IMG/VR virus record: IMGVR_UViG_3300043410_000211
Location: 1 to 25,950 of that record
DNA: 25,950 nt
DNA from: a virus
Direction: 5' to 3' (one strand)
Both the position numbers and the translations under genes were made by a program. The notes beneath the pieces are model-generated. The model saw only the letters and a program-made list of their open reading frames with translations. It did not search any database and had not been told where the DNA came from. Below are positions 23,781 to 25,950 of this stretch, piece after piece (the stretch's first letter is position 1; each line of letters opens with the position of its first letter).

Positions 23781-25363
23781 TGAATCAAAAAGTATATAAT
23801 GCTAATGTGAATTTGAAAGCTGCTAATGTCAGCGTTCAGTTTACTCCAGAACAAGTTCAAGAATACTTATTGTGTTCTCAAGACCCAATTTATTTCATTG
23901 AAAATTATTGTAAAATCGTATCACTAGATCATGGTTTAGTTCCATTTAAGTTATATGAGTGTCAAAAAGAAAAGGTGAAAGTCATTCATGAGAATCGTAG
24001 AGTTATTCTTATGGAGGGTCGTCAGCAAGGTAAGACTACTACTTCAGCTGCCTACATTTTATGGTATACTTTATTCCAAGATAACAAAAACGTAGCGATT
24101 CTAGCAAATAAAGCGACAGCTGCTCGAGAAGTTTTAGATCGTTATCAAACTATGTATGAACACTTACCTAACTGGTTACAACAAGGTGTTACTACTTGGA
24201 ACAAAGGTGACATTGAATTAGAAAACGGATCAAAGGTATTCACTGCTGCAACTTCTGCTTCTGGTATTCGTGGTAAGTCTGTTAACTTACTATATGTTGA
24301 CGAAGCTGCCATTATACCAAACACTGTCGCTGAACAATTTTTCACTTCAGTTTATCCAACTATTTCTGCTGGTGAGACGACAAAGATTTTATTAAGTTCA
24401 ACGCCACTCGGATATAATCATTTCTGGAAATTCTGGAATGACGCTGAAAATAATAGAAATGGATTTGTTCCATTATTCATTCCTTATTGGAAAATTCCAG
24501 GTCGCGATGAGAAATGGGCGAATGAACAGAAAGCTATGCTCGGTGATTTAAAATATAATCAAGAAGTACTATGTAAATTCCTTGGTTCTAGTTTAACATT
24601 AATAAATGCAGATACTATCGCAAGAATGTCATTGGCTGTTCCTGTGTTTAGTAAGGATGGTCTTGATATTTATGAACATCCTATTGAAAGCCACATTTAT
24701 GTTATCGTTGCTGATACGGCAAAGGGTGTTGGTGGTGACTATTCTGCATTCACAATTATGGATATTACAGAAACTCCATATAAGTTAGTTGGAAAATATA
24801 GAAATAATAACATCAGTCCTTTATTATATCCAAACGTAATACATCAAGTTGCAACTAAATTTAATGAAGCGTATGTGTTGGTTGAAACAAATTCAAGCGA
24901 ACAAGTTCCGTACATTCTACATAACGAATTGGAGTATGAAAACTTAATATTCGTTAATAGAACTACAGCTATTCAGACAGTTTCAGGTGGTTTTGGTGGT
25001 GGTAAAACACAACTTGGTGTTACAACTGATAAAAAGGTTAAACGCACTGGGTGCCATAACTTTAAATCGTTACTTGAAGAAAATAAAATGATTATTCAAG
25101 ACGCTGATATAATTTCAGAGATTTCAACGTTTATTGAAACAAAGGGTTCTTATGCTGCAGACGATGGATATCATGATGACTTAGTAATGACCCTAGTTTT
25201 ATTCTCATGGTTGACAGCAACGAGTTATTTTAAAGAACTAAATAATGTAAACCTTAGACAACTTATGTATGAGAAAAAGATTCAAGCCATGGAAGATGAA
25301 TTGACTCCATTTGGTTTCCTAGATAATGGCGATACAAGAGAGAAGCCACCATTGAACTTCTGA
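23780..25363 (+). CDS. 17: Large terminase subunit gp17-like
   Basis: The 527-aa packaging ATPase/nuclease has Walker A GRQQGKTT (80-87), Walker B LLYVDEAA (170-177), coupling motif LLSSTP (204-209) and a nuclease domain with the expected acidic triad: Asp311 (VADTAKG), Glu369 (VETN) and Asp466/467 (HDDLVM). It pumps DNA into the prohead and cuts the concatemer. T4 gp17 has 610 residues; this form lacks the long T4 N-terminal region. The ATG shares its A with the gp15 stop, and the ribosome site is weak. All catalytic residues I can check are present. Confidence 0.96.
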   Translation: MNQKVYNANVNLKAANVSVQFTPEQVQEYLLCSQDPIYFIENYCKIVSLDHGLVPFKLYECQKEKVKVIHENRRVILMEGRQQGKTTTSAAYILWYTLFQDNKNVAILANKATAAREVLDRYQTMYEHLPNWLQQGVTTWNKGDIELENGSKVFTAATSASGIRGKSVNLLYVDEAAIIPNTVAEQFFTSVYPTISAGETTKILLSSTPLGYNHFWKFWNDAENNRNGFVPLFIPYWKIPGRDEKWANEQKAMLGDLKYNQEVLCKFLGSSLTLINADTIARMSLAVPVFSKDGLDIYEHPIESHIYVIVADTAKGVGGDYSAFTIMDITETPYKLVGKYRNNNISPLLYPNVIHQVATKFNEAYVLVETNSSEQVPYILHNELEYENLIFVNRTTAIQTVSGGFGGGKTQLGVTTDKKVKRTGCHNFKSLLEENKMIIQDADIISEISTFIETKGSYAADDGYHDDLVMTLVLFSWLTATSYFKELNNVNLRQLMYEKKIQAMEDELTPFGFLDNGDTREKPPLNF

Positions 25364-25376
25364 AAATGACTTTTCA

Positions 25377-25383
25377 ATAAATA
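25377..25383 (+). promoter_or_regulatory. Late promoter-like box (ATAAATA) for gp18
   Basis: CAATAAATAAATT lies 13 bases after the terminase stop and about 70 bases before the sheath ATG. The tail sheath is a highly expressed late gene, and a dedicated late promoter fits. The leader of about 65 bases is the longest one seen here. Confidence 0.6.
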
Positions 25384-25453
25384 AATTAGTGCTTTCAAGT
25401 GCTCCTCGAAGCAAAACAAAATAACATGTAAATGTAATTAAGGAGAATTTACA

Positions 25454-25950
25454 ATGCCTTTCCAACTTAGTCCTGGCGTTGCAGTCGTAGAAAAAGACTT
25501 TACTTCAATCGTTCCAGCAGTTTCGACTTCTGCTGGTGCTTTTGCTGGTACATTCCAATGGGGTCCAGTTATGGATCCAGTTACAATCACTTCAGAAAAT
25601 GATTTGGTTCGTCGCTTTGGTAAACCAGTTGATGGTACTGCTCAATCATTCTTTACTGCAGCAAACTTTTTATCTTATACAAATAATCTACTAGTAACTC
25701 GTATTGATACTGTAACACACAGAAACGCTGTTGCTAGAACTTCTGGTACATTAAATACTATCACTGTAACCAATTCTGGTTCTGGTTACACATCAGTTCC
25801 AGCTGTTTCTTTCAGCGCACCTGATATTGATGGTGGTAATCAAATTACTGGTATTGCTCGTTTATCTGGTGGTGGTGTTACTGCTGCTACAGTCACTAGT
25901 CCAGGTTCTGGATATGTAACTGCAACTGTAACATTCTCAGCACCTCAAGT
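25454..25950 (+). CDS. 18: Tail sheath protein gp18-like (3' partial)
   Basis: The gene has a strong AAGGAG site eight bases before its ATG and runs off the window after 165 codons. The opening MPFQLSPGVAVVEKDFTSIV, followed by AGAFAGTFQWGP and NDLVRRFGKP, is the standard gp18 contractile-sheath start. From about residue 100 a Gly/Ser-rich beta module appears (TVTNSGSGYTSVPAVSFSAP, 25765-25824, and SPGSGYVTATVTFSAP), the same type as in gp14 and the gp8-like protein. In T4 gp18 this region is part of the protruding domains, so the module is probably exposed on the sheath surface. The gene position directly after gp17 is the T4 order. Confidence 0.95.
   Translation, partial: MPFQLSPGVAVVEKDFTSIVPAVSTSAGAFAGTFQWGPVMDPVTITSENDLVRRFGKPVDGTAQSFFTAANFLSYTNNLLVTRIDTVTHRNAVARTSGTLNTITVTNSGSGYTSVPAVSFSAPDIDGGNQITGIARLSGGGVTAATVTSPGSGYVTATVTFSAPQ

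Overview
The window is a stretch of the late (virion structure) region of an AT-rich T4-like myovirus of the marine/freshwater type, related to T4-like cyanophages and pelagiphages. Three things point to this. The order neck gp13 - neck gp14 - sheath stabiliser gp15 - large terminase gp17 - tail sheath gp18 is the T4 order. A gp8-like baseplate wedge protein is followed by a giant DUF4815-type protein. Boxes resembling the T4 late promoter (TATAAATA/ATAAATA) lie in most of the few intergenic gaps. Genes are packed tightly, often with TAATG stop/start overlaps. The host cannot be read from the sequence.

Layout. 1-8180: baseplate block (gp8-like wedge, partial at the 5' end; a 2061-aa DUF4815-type protein; a small coiled-coil protein). 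8196-9371: a fibre with an S74-type C-terminal chaperone. 9373-13450: an accessory block holding a protein with 17 cysteines in two Asn-Cys-rich blocks, an unknown 296-aa protein, a terminator, a radical SAM/SPASM enzyme, a translationally coupled 107-aa protein and a DctP-like solute-binding protein without signal peptide, closed by a second terminator. 13508-14533: a PP-loop (asparagine-synthase-like) ATPase. 14505-15113: the only minus-strand gene, a cupin/2OG-oxygenase-like protein with its own late promoter and a terminator lying inside the convergent gene. 15232-21379: five fibre or fibre-associated genes, two of them long and repetitive. 21381-25363: gp13, gp14, gp15, gp17. 25454-end: start of the gp18 tail sheath.

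The most unusual part is 9373-12502: a phage gene for an Asn-Cys-repeat protein with a SPASM-domain radical SAM enzyme about 1 kb away, both inside the virion-gene region. SPASM enzymes often modify ribosomally made peptides, so the simplest hypothesis is a phage-encoded peptide- or virion-modifying system. The PP-loop ATPase and the cytoplasmic DctP-like protein next door may belong to it or be independent cargo. Functional links here are inference from co-location; only the motifs and gene order are seen directly.

There is no stretch over 300 bases without a gene. The largest gaps (15114-15231, 25364-25453, 18235-18313, 10644-10709, 13451-13507) hold promoter-like boxes and/or hairpins. No tRNA, CRISPR array, insertion sequence, integrase or attachment site was seen.
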